Shown: positions 20,868-30,576 of the stretch, piece after piece
Layout: each line of letters opens with the position of its first letter
How positions within the stretch are numbered: the stretch's first letter is position 1
The notes under the pieces: model-generated
Told to the model about the DNA's origin: nothing
Databases searched by the model: none
What the model saw: the letters and a program-made list of their open reading frames with translations, nothing else
Source of the DNA: Gracilaria vermiculophylla
Taxonomy: Eukaryota > Rhodophyta > Florideophyceae > Gracilariales > Gracilariaceae
Reading direction: 5' to 3'
Assembly: GCA_019155205.2 (NCBI GenBank)
Contig: JAHNZQ020003147.1
Span: 307,077-371,076, forward strand
DNA: 64,000 nucleotides
Made by a program: the position numbers and the translations under genes

Positions 20868-23759
20868 GGCCCGAGTCCAGCACATCACAACGTTTACACG
20901 CCTGCATTCGGCCGTACCTTTGGTACTTTGCAGCGTCATCACCACATGTGTGCCATGTTAACAACCGATAGCGTGACGAGTACGTTCGGGTTTTTTTCCA
21001 CGCCCCAATACAACTCTCCCCGTCCCAATTTCATGATTACCAAGCTCGTCTTCCACCCCTCCCCCCCGTCCCTTTTGCCGAATCGGGCCCGCGCAAAACC
21101 CGCCTCCGCGCTGCAGTCCATACAGCCGTTGGTGAATGGCGAAGCGGTGGGCTTATTCCCGGTTGGAACGAACGACGTGGCCGGCACCGCCAGTGAATCA
21201 TGGTGGTCACATCCTGTTCAACAGCCAGATCTGCCCCGATACGTCCATTCTTAGCGCGCGAATCTCGATGGCCGGGCTTGCGCCTGGTCGGGCGCGGCCG
21301 CGGCGCTCCAAGCCGGGGGGCTGCGCGCGATGCGACGCCGTTCGCGTTTGGGGCGCGGAGTGCACGGATGCAACTTCCTCCCTGCTGCACCGGGGCGACA
21401 AGGCTGAAGCGCCGATTTGATCGCGACATTGGAGGCAATGTGGCGACAGCGTTTCTTGCTTTCGGTGAAATGCGCGCAGAGAAGCTGACCATTCCTCGAC
21501 TGTTTCCCTTCACGTTGGCGAGGCGGTGTACGACAATGGCCCCCCTGCAGATGGGAAAGGGCGTGGGGCCGTCTGTGCGTCAAAGAGCGTCATGGCCAAA
21601 AACCGGTTGCAGTGGCGCAGGAGTGCGAGTCGGTACTTCGTAGTGATATGTGGAGAAGAGTTCATCAATGATATCTTTTCGGGCTTTCATTACATGTGCA
21701 ATGTAGGAATTGAGCGCGAAATCAGTGGCATCTTCGAAAACAGATAAGCAATTTGGCGAAAGTTGCTTCGCATTCAGCTATAGAGAGAAGAATGAGAAAC
21801 ATGCCATCATGGGCAGCGCATGGCTGTGATATGTTTCTTTTTGAGCCATCGCGATACATTTATGGAGCATGTGGCGAATTGGAAGCTCCCATCATGTTGC
21901 AAAGATGGCGAGGCTGTTCAAAAAAGTAACGTCACTACGAAGTGATAGCGTGAAAAAAGTAGCCGAGTATGTACAAAACACAAACAAGACATATCCTGCG
22001 TGCTATGTCCGAAATCTGTATATCGTCAGCCGCCCGTACCCTCAAATTTGGCGCAAGTAACCGGTTTCAAACATACACTTTCTTGCAGAACGCAACATGA
22101 CTACAAAGTGTGAACATGATGGCCGTGCATGTACATAACACATCAGTAGAACGTTGACCACAACAAGGTGTCACGAGTTCTGCAAACCGAGTCCCGTTTT
22201 AATAAGTTACTACAAAAATGAATCAAGCATTCTACATTAAGGCATGTGAAATTGTGTCAAAGTGCGCATGACAAATATTCCAATTCCTCTAGGAAAAGCA
22301 CGCCCGTATCCATTCGAAGTGAAGCTCTCGCTCACGTCTCTTACCGTCAACGTGCCTACGCTCAAAAAAGATTTGGGTATATGGGCCGTTATAGCTGTGC
22401 TAACGGATCATGACACAAACTTGGTTTCAGTTGCGCAAAACAGTTCACTTACTGAAAAGGTCCCGCAATGTTAGTAAACACTGCACAAATGACCATAGGC
22501 ACTAAAACAAACGCAGGACAGTTGTAAGTTTTATATGAGACTAACGTATACTTGATATTTGCTCGGAACTCGTTAGTCCATGAGTCCATGCCGCCAAAAG
22601 CATCTTGTTTGTCGGAGTTTCAATGATACGGTAAACAATATTTTGCACTATGCTTCTCATTTCCGGTGGACCGAAAAGTCCGGTGCCAAAAATAAAACCA
22701 TCTGATGAACATAAAAGGCGTAAACAGACGGGTTAAAGAATAATGTTATTATGATTAAGGATCAACAGATGATGATTTCAAAAGGTATGAGAAGGTTCAT
22801 TAAGTTCAAGTTTTTATATCAACCGTCAACGCGGTGAAGATTCAGTTCACGTTTTAGAAGCTCGTTGTTACTCCTGCCGTCCTTATTTGTTCGCAACAAA
22901 TGTTGATAATGACTTTGTGGAGGATTGAGGGCTGTAACTATGAAATACATTTTACTTTGCAGCAGAAACTCTTGAGTATCAAATATTTGCATTATGAAGA
23001 GCGTTTTTTACAAGAAGGATACTTTGACGTACAAAGTACACAAATCGATTACAACAGGAGCGCTTTTGGAGCCACTTTGGCGTGTCCAAAATGTCAGCAT
23101 GAGAGACAAGTCGAGTACTAAACGTCGGGGCATTTGTGAATTAGTGGCCCCATTACTGAGACAACTTGAGTTTTATGTATGTAGAGTTGATGGTATGAAT
23201 TTTATGTATGTTTTGCAGTCTTTGTGACGGTTCAATTACTTTCTAGCAAGTAGCTCAACACAAATACGGCTCGGTGCTGAGAGGCAAGTCTCGGCGAGTA
23301 AAATGAAACAGCGGAAAGTGCGGGGTTGAGATTGTCATGTGGCAAATGTCGTCAGGCAGCAGGCAAGGGCGGGGGAGGGGGGTGATGGATGTTAATCCGA
23401 AAACGTCGCAGATACACAGCAGCCATTTTGACGTGCGTTCTACTGTAGTGCTTTACCATAGCTACTTTACTTCACTTGCCGAGCGTGCCGTACGCCCCCC
23501 ATGCTGAGCATTCCTCGCCAGCGTCTCAAACCCGTGGCAATTCGACGTTTATCTCCCGCACGTGCATTCCTCACGCTGTACGCGCCCACAATTAATCGCT
23601 GTCGTTCGCCACAGGCTGGCCGCACAGATACGGTACAGTACCTGTCACGCAATCTTGCACCAAGGCAGCTCAAGTGTCTACCGCCGGCCTATACCTCCCC
23701 CCCTCCCCCCCTTCCCCACCCCTCCAACCCCAGCGGCGCTGATCGTTAACGGTCGGTCC
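20868..23759. other. 2.9-kb region without a confident gene
   Basis: From 20990 to 21640 the sequence is GC-rich with overlapping weak frames (for example ATG 21033, 73 codons). None has recognisable motifs. From about 21650 to 23500 composition drops to AT-rich with no frame above about 77 codons. A faintly similar pair of segments (about 21925 and 22085, sharing ACTACRAAGTG) hints at decayed repeats. The last 250 bp are pyrimidine-rich, probably the leader of the permease gene. Confidence 0.5.
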
Positions 23760-25931
23760 ATGGCGGCGTTCGTGAATTGGGGCCCGCTGAGCACTGGCCC
23801 TTTCACAGCTTCCTCTCCCACCCGTCCATGCCCCAAGTCTCCTGTTTTTCGACCCCTCTTCCGTAGCGCCCCATGGCGAACACGGAAACGCCTCTCACAT
23901 GCCATTTTTATGAGCGACAACGTTAATCCTTCTTCTCGAACAAAAGCCCTAGAAGAGACAGAGCAAAACGTTCAATTTCGTGATGAACAGCCCGATGAAA
24001 CTTTTGTCCTCGAATGTGACTCTCACGTGGAAGACGACCTTCTCATTGAATCCGACGAGGACGACAGACGCGTGATATGGAACAAGTTGCCCTCCCCTCG
24101 AGCTCTTTTCCGCACGTCGTACCTCACCGATGTCGTCATTGCGTTTGCCATCGTTGCCATTGTGTACGGGCTTGTGTTCACAACGGGCAGCCTGTTTTCG
24201 GCCGCCCCGTACTCTGCTCTCAGCATTGACACCTCTCTGCGCGTGCTGCCGTGGTACGCCGCGCAGTCGCTCACCCGCATGATAGCGGGCTACATTGTGT
24301 CGCTGGCCTTCTCGCTGGGATACGCGTACATCGCGTACCGCGTCAAGTTCGCAGCCAAGCTGCTGATGCTGCTCATCGACGTGCTGCAGTCCATCCCGTT
24401 GTTGTCGTTCCTCCCCGGCGTCGTGCTCGGCCTGATTGCCATATTCCCCGGCGCCAGAATTGGCGTCGAACTGGCGGCCGTGCTGCTGCTGTTCACCAGC
24501 ATGGCGTGGAACATGCTGCTGGGCTTCTACCAGAGCCTCAGCTGCATCCCGCACGACCTCCAGGACGTGTCCAACACCTTCCGCCTGTCGCCGTGGAAGC
24601 GGTTCTGGGTGCTGGAGCTGCCGGCCGGCGCGATCGGGCTCGTGTGGAACTCCATCATCTCCGTGGCCGGCGGGTGGTTCTTCCTGATTTCTATCGAGAG
24701 CTTTGAGTTGGGGAACCGCGACTTCAAACTGCCCGGCCTCGGCTCGTACCTGGCGGTGGCGGCGGAGACGTCCAACTACACGGCGATCTTTGCGGGGCTG
24801 CTGGTGGTCATCGCCATCATTGTGGTGATCGAATTTACGCTGTGGCGACCGCTGATCGCGTGGTCGGCAAAGTTCACGTACGGAAGCACCAATGAAGAGA
24901 GTCGGCCGCGTTCGGCCGTGCTCAACACGTTCCAGAAGTCGGCGCTGCTGAGGAGGGTGCACTGCACCGTGGTGGCGCCGGCGTGGGAAAGGTTTGTCAA
25001 CCTCGGGGCGACAGGCGCGGCGGCGAGCGCGGCAGCGCTGCGCGGCAGCGCGGGGGGAGCCTCGCCGGGGAGCGCTGCACGCGCGCGGCACGTTGAGGGG
25101 AACGGCGGCGCGTTTGTGGGGGCGGCGGCGGTGGGAGCGGCGGCGCGGGCCGGCCGGCGCGTGGCGCAGGTGGCGCGGCCGGTTGTGGAACGCGTTGTGC
25201 CGGCGCTGGTGCTGGGCGGCAGCTGCGCGGGGATCGGGCTCGGGGTGTGGCAGGCCGGGCGGCTGGCGAACGCGCTGTCGGTGGAGAGCTGGGTGACGAT
25301 CGGGACGGCGGCGATGGCGACGTTCGGGCGCGTGCTGGCGGCGCTGGGGCTGTCGCTGTTGTGGACGGTGCCGGCCGGGGTGGCGATCGGGCGCAACGCC
25401 AAGCTGTCGGCCAAGGTGCAGCCGATTGTGCAGATCGCGGCGTCGGTGCCGGCGACGGCGCTGTTCCCGTTCCTGCTGCTGTTCCTGGCGCGGCTGGGCG
25501 GCGGGCTGCAGGTGGGGTCGGTGGCGCTGATGATGCTGGGGACGATGTGGTACGTGCTGTTCAACGTGATTGCGGGGGCGCAGGCGATCCCGTCGGAGCT
25601 GTTTGACGTGGACAGCGTCTACAACAAGGAGGGCGGGTGGCGGAGGTGGAGGAAGCTGGTGTTACCTGGGATTTTCCCGTACCTGATCACCGGGGTGGTG
25701 ACGGCGGTGGGGGGGGCGTGGAACGCGTCGATTGTGTCGGAGTACGTGGTGTTCCAGGGGGGGGTGCTGAAGACGCACGGGCTGGGGGCGCTGATTTCGG
25801 AGGCGGCGGCGACGGGCAACTACGCCCTGCTGCTGGCGGCGACGGTGGTGATGAGCGTGCTGGTACTGCTGACGAACAAGTTTGTGTGGGGGCCGCTGTA
25901 CCGGCTGGCAGAGACCAAGTACCGGCTGTAG
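23760..25931 (+). CDS. Duplicated ABC transporter permease, bacterial type (two BPD_transp_1-like domains)
   Basis: A 723-residue membrane protein with two fused permease units, the arrangement of the bacterial duplicated anion-type permeases (COG4986-like, related to NrtB/SsuC/TauC). Unit 1 spans about residues 115-370, including the inner loop ...VSNTFRLSPWKRFWVLELPAG. Unit 2 spans about residues 480-720, with ...FDVDSVYNKEGGWRRWRKLVLPG. Both match the EAA loop that contacts the ATPase. Each unit has about 5-6 hydrophobic helices. The N-terminal ~50 residues (MAAFVNWGPLSTGPF..., Ser/Pro/Arg-rich, acid-free) look like a plastid transit peptide. A Gly/Ala linker joins the units. No ATPase or binding protein is nearby. 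Substrate unknown; nitrate, sulfonate or bicarbonate are only guesses. GTG 23562 upstream is not preferred. Confidence 0.88.
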   Translation: MAAFVNWGPLSTGPFTASSPTRPCPKSPVFRPLFRSAPWRTRKRLSHAIFMSDNVNPSSRTKALEETEQNVQFRDEQPDETFVLECDSHVEDDLLIESDEDDRRVIWNKLPSPRALFRTSYLTDVVIAFAIVAIVYGLVFTTGSLFSAAPYSALSIDTSLRVLPWYAAQSLTRMIAGYIVSLAFSLGYAYIAYRVKFAAKLLMLLIDVLQSIPLLSFLPGVVLGLIAIFPGARIGVELAAVLLLFTSMAWNMLLGFYQSLSCIPHDLQDVSNTFRLSPWKRFWVLELPAGAIGLVWNSIISVAGGWFFLISIESFELGNRDFKLPGLGSYLAVAAETSNYTAIFAGLLVVIAIIVVIEFTLWRPLIAWSAKFTYGSTNEESRPRSAVLNTFQKSALLRRVHCTVVAPAWERFVNLGATGAAASAAALRGSAGGASPGSAARARHVEGNGGAFVGAAAVGAAARAGRRVAQVARPVVERVVPALVLGGSCAGIGLGVWQAGRLANALSVESWVTIGTAAMATFGRVLAALGLSLLWTVPAGVAIGRNAKLSAKVQPIVQIAASVPATALFPFLLLFLARLGGGLQVGSVALMMLGTMWYVLFNVIAGAQAIPSELFDVDSVYNKEGGWRRWRKLVLPGIFPYLITGVVTAVGGAWNASIVSEYVVFQGGVLKTHGLGALISEAAATGNYALLLAATVVMSVLVLLTNKFVWGPLYRLAETKYRL

Positions 25932-26263
25932 AGGCCGAGCGGGATGCCCGCAGGCGAGCAATGATGGAGGCGCCGGAGTGGAGCGGGAAGCGGCGCGCGC
26001 ATGAGACGCGGCGCGGGACGGCGAAGAGGCGGCGCACGATGACGGGCGGCGGGCAGCATGTGTCTGTTCGGCGAACGGCAGCGGGGCGGCGGCGGGCGTG
26101 TGGCTCGCGGCGCGCGCGCCGTTAGCCAAGCGCCGCTTCGACGCGGCGCATGGAATCTTCCACGCGCGCTGCTGCTCTTTTGCGCCCGTTTTTAGTGGCG
26201 TGTCCGCCACACGCCGCTCTCTTCGTCTCCCGCCCGCCGCGCTCTCCCCACGCTCTCGCGATA
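25932..26263. other. GC-rich spacer between permease and hydrolase
   Basis: 332 bp with no gene. It is likely the 3' UTR of the permease and the promoter of the hydrolase gene. Long antisense frames here result from the base composition. Confidence 0.4.
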
Positions 26264-26350
26264 CTGCCGCCGCCCGCCGCCGCCGCCCGCCGCCGCCCGC
26301 CGCCGCCCGCCGCCGCCGCCGCCGCCGCCCGCCGCCGCCGCCGCCGCCGC

Positions 26351-26411
<61 letters not shown>

Positions 26412-26440
26412 TGCCGCCGCCGTCGCCGCCGCCGTCGGTT

Positions 26441-26535
<95 letters not shown>

Positions 26536-26560
26536 CGCCCTCGCCGCCGTCGCCGCCCCA
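26264..26560. repeat. Long (GCC)n trinucleotide repeat in the 5' leader of the hydrolase gene
   Basis: Nearly 300 bp of GCC/CCG repeat with few interruptions. The longest pure run is about 26441-26534 (about 31 units), and another of about 20 units ends near 26411. The tract ends 10 bp before the hydrolase ATG. It is open in several frames on both strands, producing false polyproline, polyalanine or polyarginine readings. Confidence 0.95.
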
Positions 26561-26569
26561 GCCGCAGCA

Positions 26570-27868
26570 ATGCACACGCTCGCGCAGCCGCCCTCGCCGC
26601 ACGCGGTGCGGCAGATCGCGCTGTCGCTGCGCTCGCGCGCGCGCGGTATGCGGCGCGCGCTCGCCGTCGCGCGCCTCTCCCCCAAGCGCTTCCAACACTC
26701 GCTGGCGCCGCTCCGCCAGGAGCTGCGCCAAAAGGAGCAGCTCGTGCGCGCCGAGGTTGGCGAGTTCATCCAGTCGCCGCACCTGCTGTTCCGCCCCCTC
26801 AGCCTCACCGTCGCCCTCACCGCCCCCCTCGCCATCCCCCTCTGCTTCATGCCCACCGCGCTGCTGTTCGCGTACGCGCTGTTCACCGTCGCCTGGTACG
26901 TCGCCTGCCTGCTGCTCTTCACCACTGAGGTCGCCATGCGCCCGCCGTGGTACAAGACCGGCCTACCCGCCAAGGACCTCCCCCCCTACTGGAGTCGCTT
27001 CGTGCACGACCCGCGCACCGACCTCAACCTGCCTTACGACGACGTCGCCTTCCCCACCGCCAACGGCCAGCTGCTGCGCGGCTGGTACATCGGCAACTCC
27101 CCTCGCGTCATTGTCTTTGTGCACGGCGTCGGCCGCGACCGCCGCACTTTCCTGCGCCACGCCCAGCCCTTTGTCACCCACGGCTACGCCGTCCTGCTCT
27201 TCGACCTGTCCGAGCACGGCCTGTCCGACGTCGCCGTCCCCGACGCCCCGCGCGGCACCCAGTTCGGCGCCCGCGAGCAGCACGACGTGCTGGCCGCCGT
27301 GCGCTTTGTCACCGCCGAGCGCAACGCCGCCTGCGTCGCCCTCATCGGCACGTCGTGCGGCGCCGCCAGCGCCATCCAGGCCGCCGCCCTGTGCCCGCGC
27401 CACATCGCCGCCGTCGTCGCCGAGAACCCGTTTGCGCGCGCCGACGACCTGCTGCGCCACCACCTGCACCAGCTGTCGGAGAACTACCTCAGCCAGAACA
27501 GCCACCAGACCGTGCGCAACGCCCTCTTCTGGCTGGCCGGCCGCGTGCTCATGCTGCGCATGGGCTACGTGTGCTCGTCGTTCGGCGCGCTTGACGCCGT
27601 CGCCCAGCTGCAGTGCCCGCTGCTCGTCGCGCACTCCACGGCCGACGACGTCGTGCCGTTCCACCACGGGCGGCGCATCTACGAGAGGGCGCGCCGCTTC
27701 CTGGGCGACCGCGCGCGCTTTCTGCGCTTCGATGACGCCGCGCACTGCGCCCTGTTCGACAAGGACCCCGTCATGTGGACGTCGCACGTGCTGCCGTTCG
27801 TCAGCGACGCCTTCAAGCAGTTCCAGCACGCGCCGCCGCTCAAGGCCGCCCACGCGAAGCGCGATTGA
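26570..27868 (+). CDS. Membrane-anchored alpha/beta hydrolase
   Basis: The 432-residue protein starts at the ATG after the GCC tract. Residues ~85-125 hold two hydrophobic stretches (PLSLTVALTAPLAIPLCFM and LLFAYALFTVAWYVACLLLF). The hydrolase fold follows: VIVFVHGVGRDRRTF (oxyanion HG), GTSCGAAS with nucleophile Ser codon at 27353-27355, ADDVVPF (likely acid) and DDAAHCALF with His codon at 27743-27745. The triad appears complete, so it is likely an active serine esterase, lipase or thioesterase; substrate unknown. The frame continues upstream through the GCC repeat, but 26570 is the first ATG after it. An earlier start at 26150 would add an implausible 140-residue polyproline stretch. Confidence 0.85.
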   Translation: MHTLAQPPSPHAVRQIALSLRSRARGMRRALAVARLSPKRFQHSLAPLRQELRQKEQLVRAEVGEFIQSPHLLFRPLSLTVALTAPLAIPLCFMPTALLFAYALFTVAWYVACLLLFTTEVAMRPPWYKTGLPAKDLPPYWSRFVHDPRTDLNLPYDDVAFPTANGQLLRGWYIGNSPRVIVFVHGVGRDRRTFLRHAQPFVTHGYAVLLFDLSEHGLSDVAVPDAPRGTQFGAREQHDVLAAVRFVTAERNAACVALIGTSCGAASAIQAAALCPRHIAAVVAENPFARADDLLRHHLHQLSENYLSQNSHQTVRNALFWLAGRVLMLRMGYVCSSFGALDAVAQLQCPLLVAHSTADDVVPFHHGRRIYERARRFLGDRARFLRFDDAAHCALFDKDPVMWTSHVLPFVSDAFKQFQHAPPLKAAHAKRD

Positions 27869-28282
27869 CCGCGCCGCCGCCCGCCGCCGCCGTCGTGCTC
27901 AGTTTTGTCGCGCTGCGCCTTTTCAGTAGGTGACACAGCACCTGGTTTGGGTTGTGCGTGCGCTTGTGTGCATTATGTGCATCATGTGTCCATCGGTGTT
28001 GTGGCGTGAATGCTGCAGATGCTCTGCGGGTGCTCGGATGCGCTCGCCTGTAAATACCTCTTGTTGCATTGCGCTGCGTATAGCGCGTGTCGTGCTTTGC
28101 TCCACGGGTGGAAAGACGGAGGAGCAGAAGGGGGAGGAGGGGCAGGAGGTGACGTGGTTTGCTAAGATACTACGTTATGTAACTTAGGTAAGAAGATAAG
28201 GGTTATTTGCAATGCTTTACAAGTTGTGCGTGTGCGTGTTGAGTGCGTATGTTGCAGTGAACACTGGCGGCTGTCAGTGCTG
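27869..28282. other. Spacer between convergent hydrolase and RWP-RK genes
   Basis: 414 bp of mixed composition with TGTG-rich stretches. No gene seen; presumably both 3' UTRs. Confidence 0.5.
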
Positions 28283-29875
28283 TTACGTGTGCGTTCCATA
28301 CGGAGATATGGGAAACGGCGGCAGCGCGTTCCACTCGGGATCGAGGTACTGGGCGCCATCGGCGAGCAGGAAACGCTGAAAGTGCTCCTCGCTCATGTTG
28401 TCGCCCACAATGCTGATTCTCTTGTTGAGGATGGCGTCGATCTCGGCGTCGCAGGCGGCGGCCTCGTCGGCCAGGCGCTGCGTCTCCTCGGCGGACGGGT
28501 GCGCAAACTGCAGCGCGGCGCGCAGCGACTGGCGCGCAAGCTTGAGCGTCTGCAGCTTGGCGCCGGAGCGGCGCAGCGGGCGGCCGGGCCACAGGTTGAC
28601 GCCGTGCGCGCGGATGGCGTCCTTGAGCCACGTGGTGCACACGCCGAGGTACTCGGCGGTCTCGTCGCGGTTGAGGGTGAAGAAGGGGTAGAAGTCGCGC
28701 GCGGCGATGTTGTCGCGGCGCTGGCGCGGGCTGAGGCCGTGCCAGCGCGCGCGGATCTCCAGCACCTTGTGCACCTGGCTGCGCGTCATGAGCAGCTGGC
28801 CGGTGAGGCGGTGCGACGGGCGGCCGGCGCGCGCGCCGTTGGTCTCGTGCACGATGTGGTCGGGGTCGACGAGGGTGACGCGCTCGGGGGCGGGGGCGGG
28901 GGCGGCGGCGGCGGCGGCGGGGTCGTGGGCGGGGGCGAGGAGGTGGTGGTGCTGCTGCTGGTGGCGCAGGGCGGCCTCGGAGGGGTCGTGGTGGTGCAGC
29001 TGGGCGTCGTGGATGAAAAAAGAGCCCAGGAAGAGGCCGTCCGGCGGGGCGCACAGCACGTGGTCGTGCAGCAGCTCGCGGCCGATGGGGCGCAGGATCT
29101 GCCCCGTGGACGGGAGCTGGATGAAGCTGACGACGTCCAGCTTGTCCCAGGCGAGGTGCGGGTCGGAGGGCATGGGGCCGGGTTGGTGCGACACGTGCAG
29201 GAAGAGCTCGAAGAGAACGGGGCGGTGGGCGTGGCGCGCGTAGTCGGTGAGCAGGATGCGGGCGCAAATCTCGCGGCACTGGCGCGAGTTGTGGGCGGGC
29301 AGCTGCACGACCTGCTGAAAGCAGGCAAACGAGTCCGGGGCGTCGGTGGGGGGGGCGGAGTGTTGCGGCGGCGGCGTCACAGGCTGCGTCACAAACAGAG
29401 AGGTGTTGAGGTGGTTCCACACGCGGGGGCTGAGCGACTCGTCAACGGCTATGACAACGTACACGTAAATGCACTGGTCTGCAGGGCTGGCACGCGGGCG
29501 GTACGGTTGTTGCGTGGGCGACGGTGATTGGGGAGCGGCGGGGTTGGAAGCGGGTGCGGTGAGAGGTGTGTGCGTGGTGTGGTGGTGGGGGGGGCGATCG
29601 GGCGGGTGGAGCGCGGGGTGGGCGGCGAGGGTGCGGAGCGCGGGGGAGGCGAAGGGGTCGGAGAGGCGGCGGTCGGTGGCGGAGGGATTGGCGGAGGTGG
29701 GGGGCGTGCGGCGGGGGGGCGTGCGGTGGGGGGGCGTGCGGCGCGGGGGCGAGTGCGAGGAGGAGCGCGAGGAGGAGCGCAGGGCGCACAGCTGCGGCTG
29801 GAGGTCGAAGCAGGCGCGGGCGGGGCGGGGGGAGGCGTGGAAGACGCCGGTGGAGCAGGTGAAGGCGGCGTCCAT
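28283..29875 (-). CDS. RWP-RK-domain transcription factor-like protein
   Basis: The 530-residue protein starts at ATG 29875. Residues ~1-140 are low-complexity Pro/Ser/Thr/His. A middle region of unknown family (about 170-290: FACFQQVVQLPAHNSRQCREICARILL, FIQLPSTGQILRPIGRELL) follows. Near residues ~385-440 the sequence FFTLNRDETAEYLGVCTTWLKDAIRAHG...LWPGRPLRR matches the RWP-RK helix-turn-helix. There, ETAEYLGVC-TWLK parallels the usual EAAKELGVCPTVLKKICR. The eponymous RWP-RK reads LWP-GRPLR, so it is degenerate. Relatives control nitrogen response or gamete development in plants and algae. DNA binding is inferred. Confidence 0.75.
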   Translation of the reverse strand: MDAAFTCSTGVFHASPRPARACFDLQPQLCALRSSSRSSSHSPPRRTPPHRTPPRRTPPTSANPSATDRRLSDPFASPALRTLAAHPALHPPDRPPHHHTTHTPLTAPASNPAAPQSPSPTQQPYRPRASPADQCIYVYVVIAVDESLSPRVWNHLNTSLFVTQPVTPPPQHSAPPTDAPDSFACFQQVVQLPAHNSRQCREICARILLTDYARHAHRPVLFELFLHVSHQPGPMPSDPHLAWDKLDVVSFIQLPSTGQILRPIGRELLHDHVLCAPPDGLFLGSFFIHDAQLHHHDPSEAALRHQQQHHHLLAPAHDPAAAAAAPAPAPERVTLVDPDHIVHETNGARAGRPSHRLTGQLLMTRSQVHKVLEIRARWHGLSPRQRRDNIAARDFYPFFTLNRDETAEYLGVCTTWLKDAIRAHGVNLWPGRPLRRSGAKLQTLKLARQSLRAALQFAHPSAEETQRLADEAAACDAEIDAILNKRISIVGDNMSEEHFQRFLLADGAQYLDPEWNALPPFPISPYGTHT

Positions 29876-30576
29876 TGGGCGGCGGGCTGCGCAGGCGCGA
29901 CGGTGCGGGCGCGCAGGCGGCAGCGGGTGCGCGCGAGCGCCATGGTCTTAAGCGCGGCGGCGGCGGGGGAGGCACGAGGGCGCGGCGCGCGTGCTCCTGC
30001 GATCGGCGGCGCGCGCGCGCTTGGCAGCGGCACGCGGCGGCACGGCGGCCGCGGCGGCCGCGGCGGCCGCGGCGGTGGCGGCGGCGACGGCGCAGGTGCA
30101 GGCGCAGGCGCAGGCGCACGAGCAGGTGGCGGCCGAGCCGACGCGCAGCGGCGCGTGCGCGCATGAGCCGTGCTCTCGCGATCGCGCCTCACGGCGACGC
30201 GCGCCGTGCGCTTTGAACGGTTTGAACTCAAAGCGGCGCTCGCGAGGGGCCGCGCCACGTGCACAGCGCGCGCGTGTACACTGGTTGTGCGTGCACACGG
30301 GTTGTGCGCGTACACGAGTTGCGCGTGTAACGTGGTTGCGCGTGGACACTGGTGTTTCGTTGACACATGTGGAGAGTGGAGAGCGTTGGACGTGGACAGC
30401 GGTCACACGTGGGACAGCGGGTGCACGGAAGACAGCGAGACGACGTTGAAATGCAAGCGGCAGCGGCGGCGGCGGCGGTGGCGGCCGTCAAGCGCTTTGG
30501 GCGGTTGAAATGGGAGCGGCGGGGGCGGGGGGCGCAGCGCGCGGAAGGCGGCGCACCGAGCGCACACACGCACGAC
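29876..30576. promoter_or_regulatory. Divergent promoter region, RWP-RK / NDUFB9
   Basis: 701 bp between the start codons. It contains GCGCCACGTGCACAGCGCGC at 30252-30271, also found exactly at 61641-61660, followed by a 17-bp-period tandem array. No other gene seen. Confidence 0.6.
30274..30430. repeat. 17-bp-period imperfect tandem array
   Basis: Units starting at 30274, 30291, 30308, 30325, 30342 and 30359 keep an exact 17-bp period with no indel. Two examples are GTGTACACTGGTTGTGC and GTGCACACGGGTTGTGC. More degenerate units continue to about 30430. Confidence 0.85.

Noticed and set aside
21033..21640. Short overlapping plus-strand frames (about 73-147 codons) in the GC-rich part of the spacer
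   Set aside because: No recognisable domain, no supporting splice signals and inconsistent frames; could still be a small lineage-specific gene.
21925..22140. Pair of faintly similar segments sharing ACTACRAAGTG and TGTACA-AACACA
   Set aside because: Similarity is short and gapped, and could arise by chance in AT-rich DNA without a computed alignment.
26150..26569. N-terminal polyproline extension of the hydrolase through the GCC tract
   Set aside because: The tract is open in several frames on both strands, so openness means nothing, and the first ATG after it is in a normal place for the protein.
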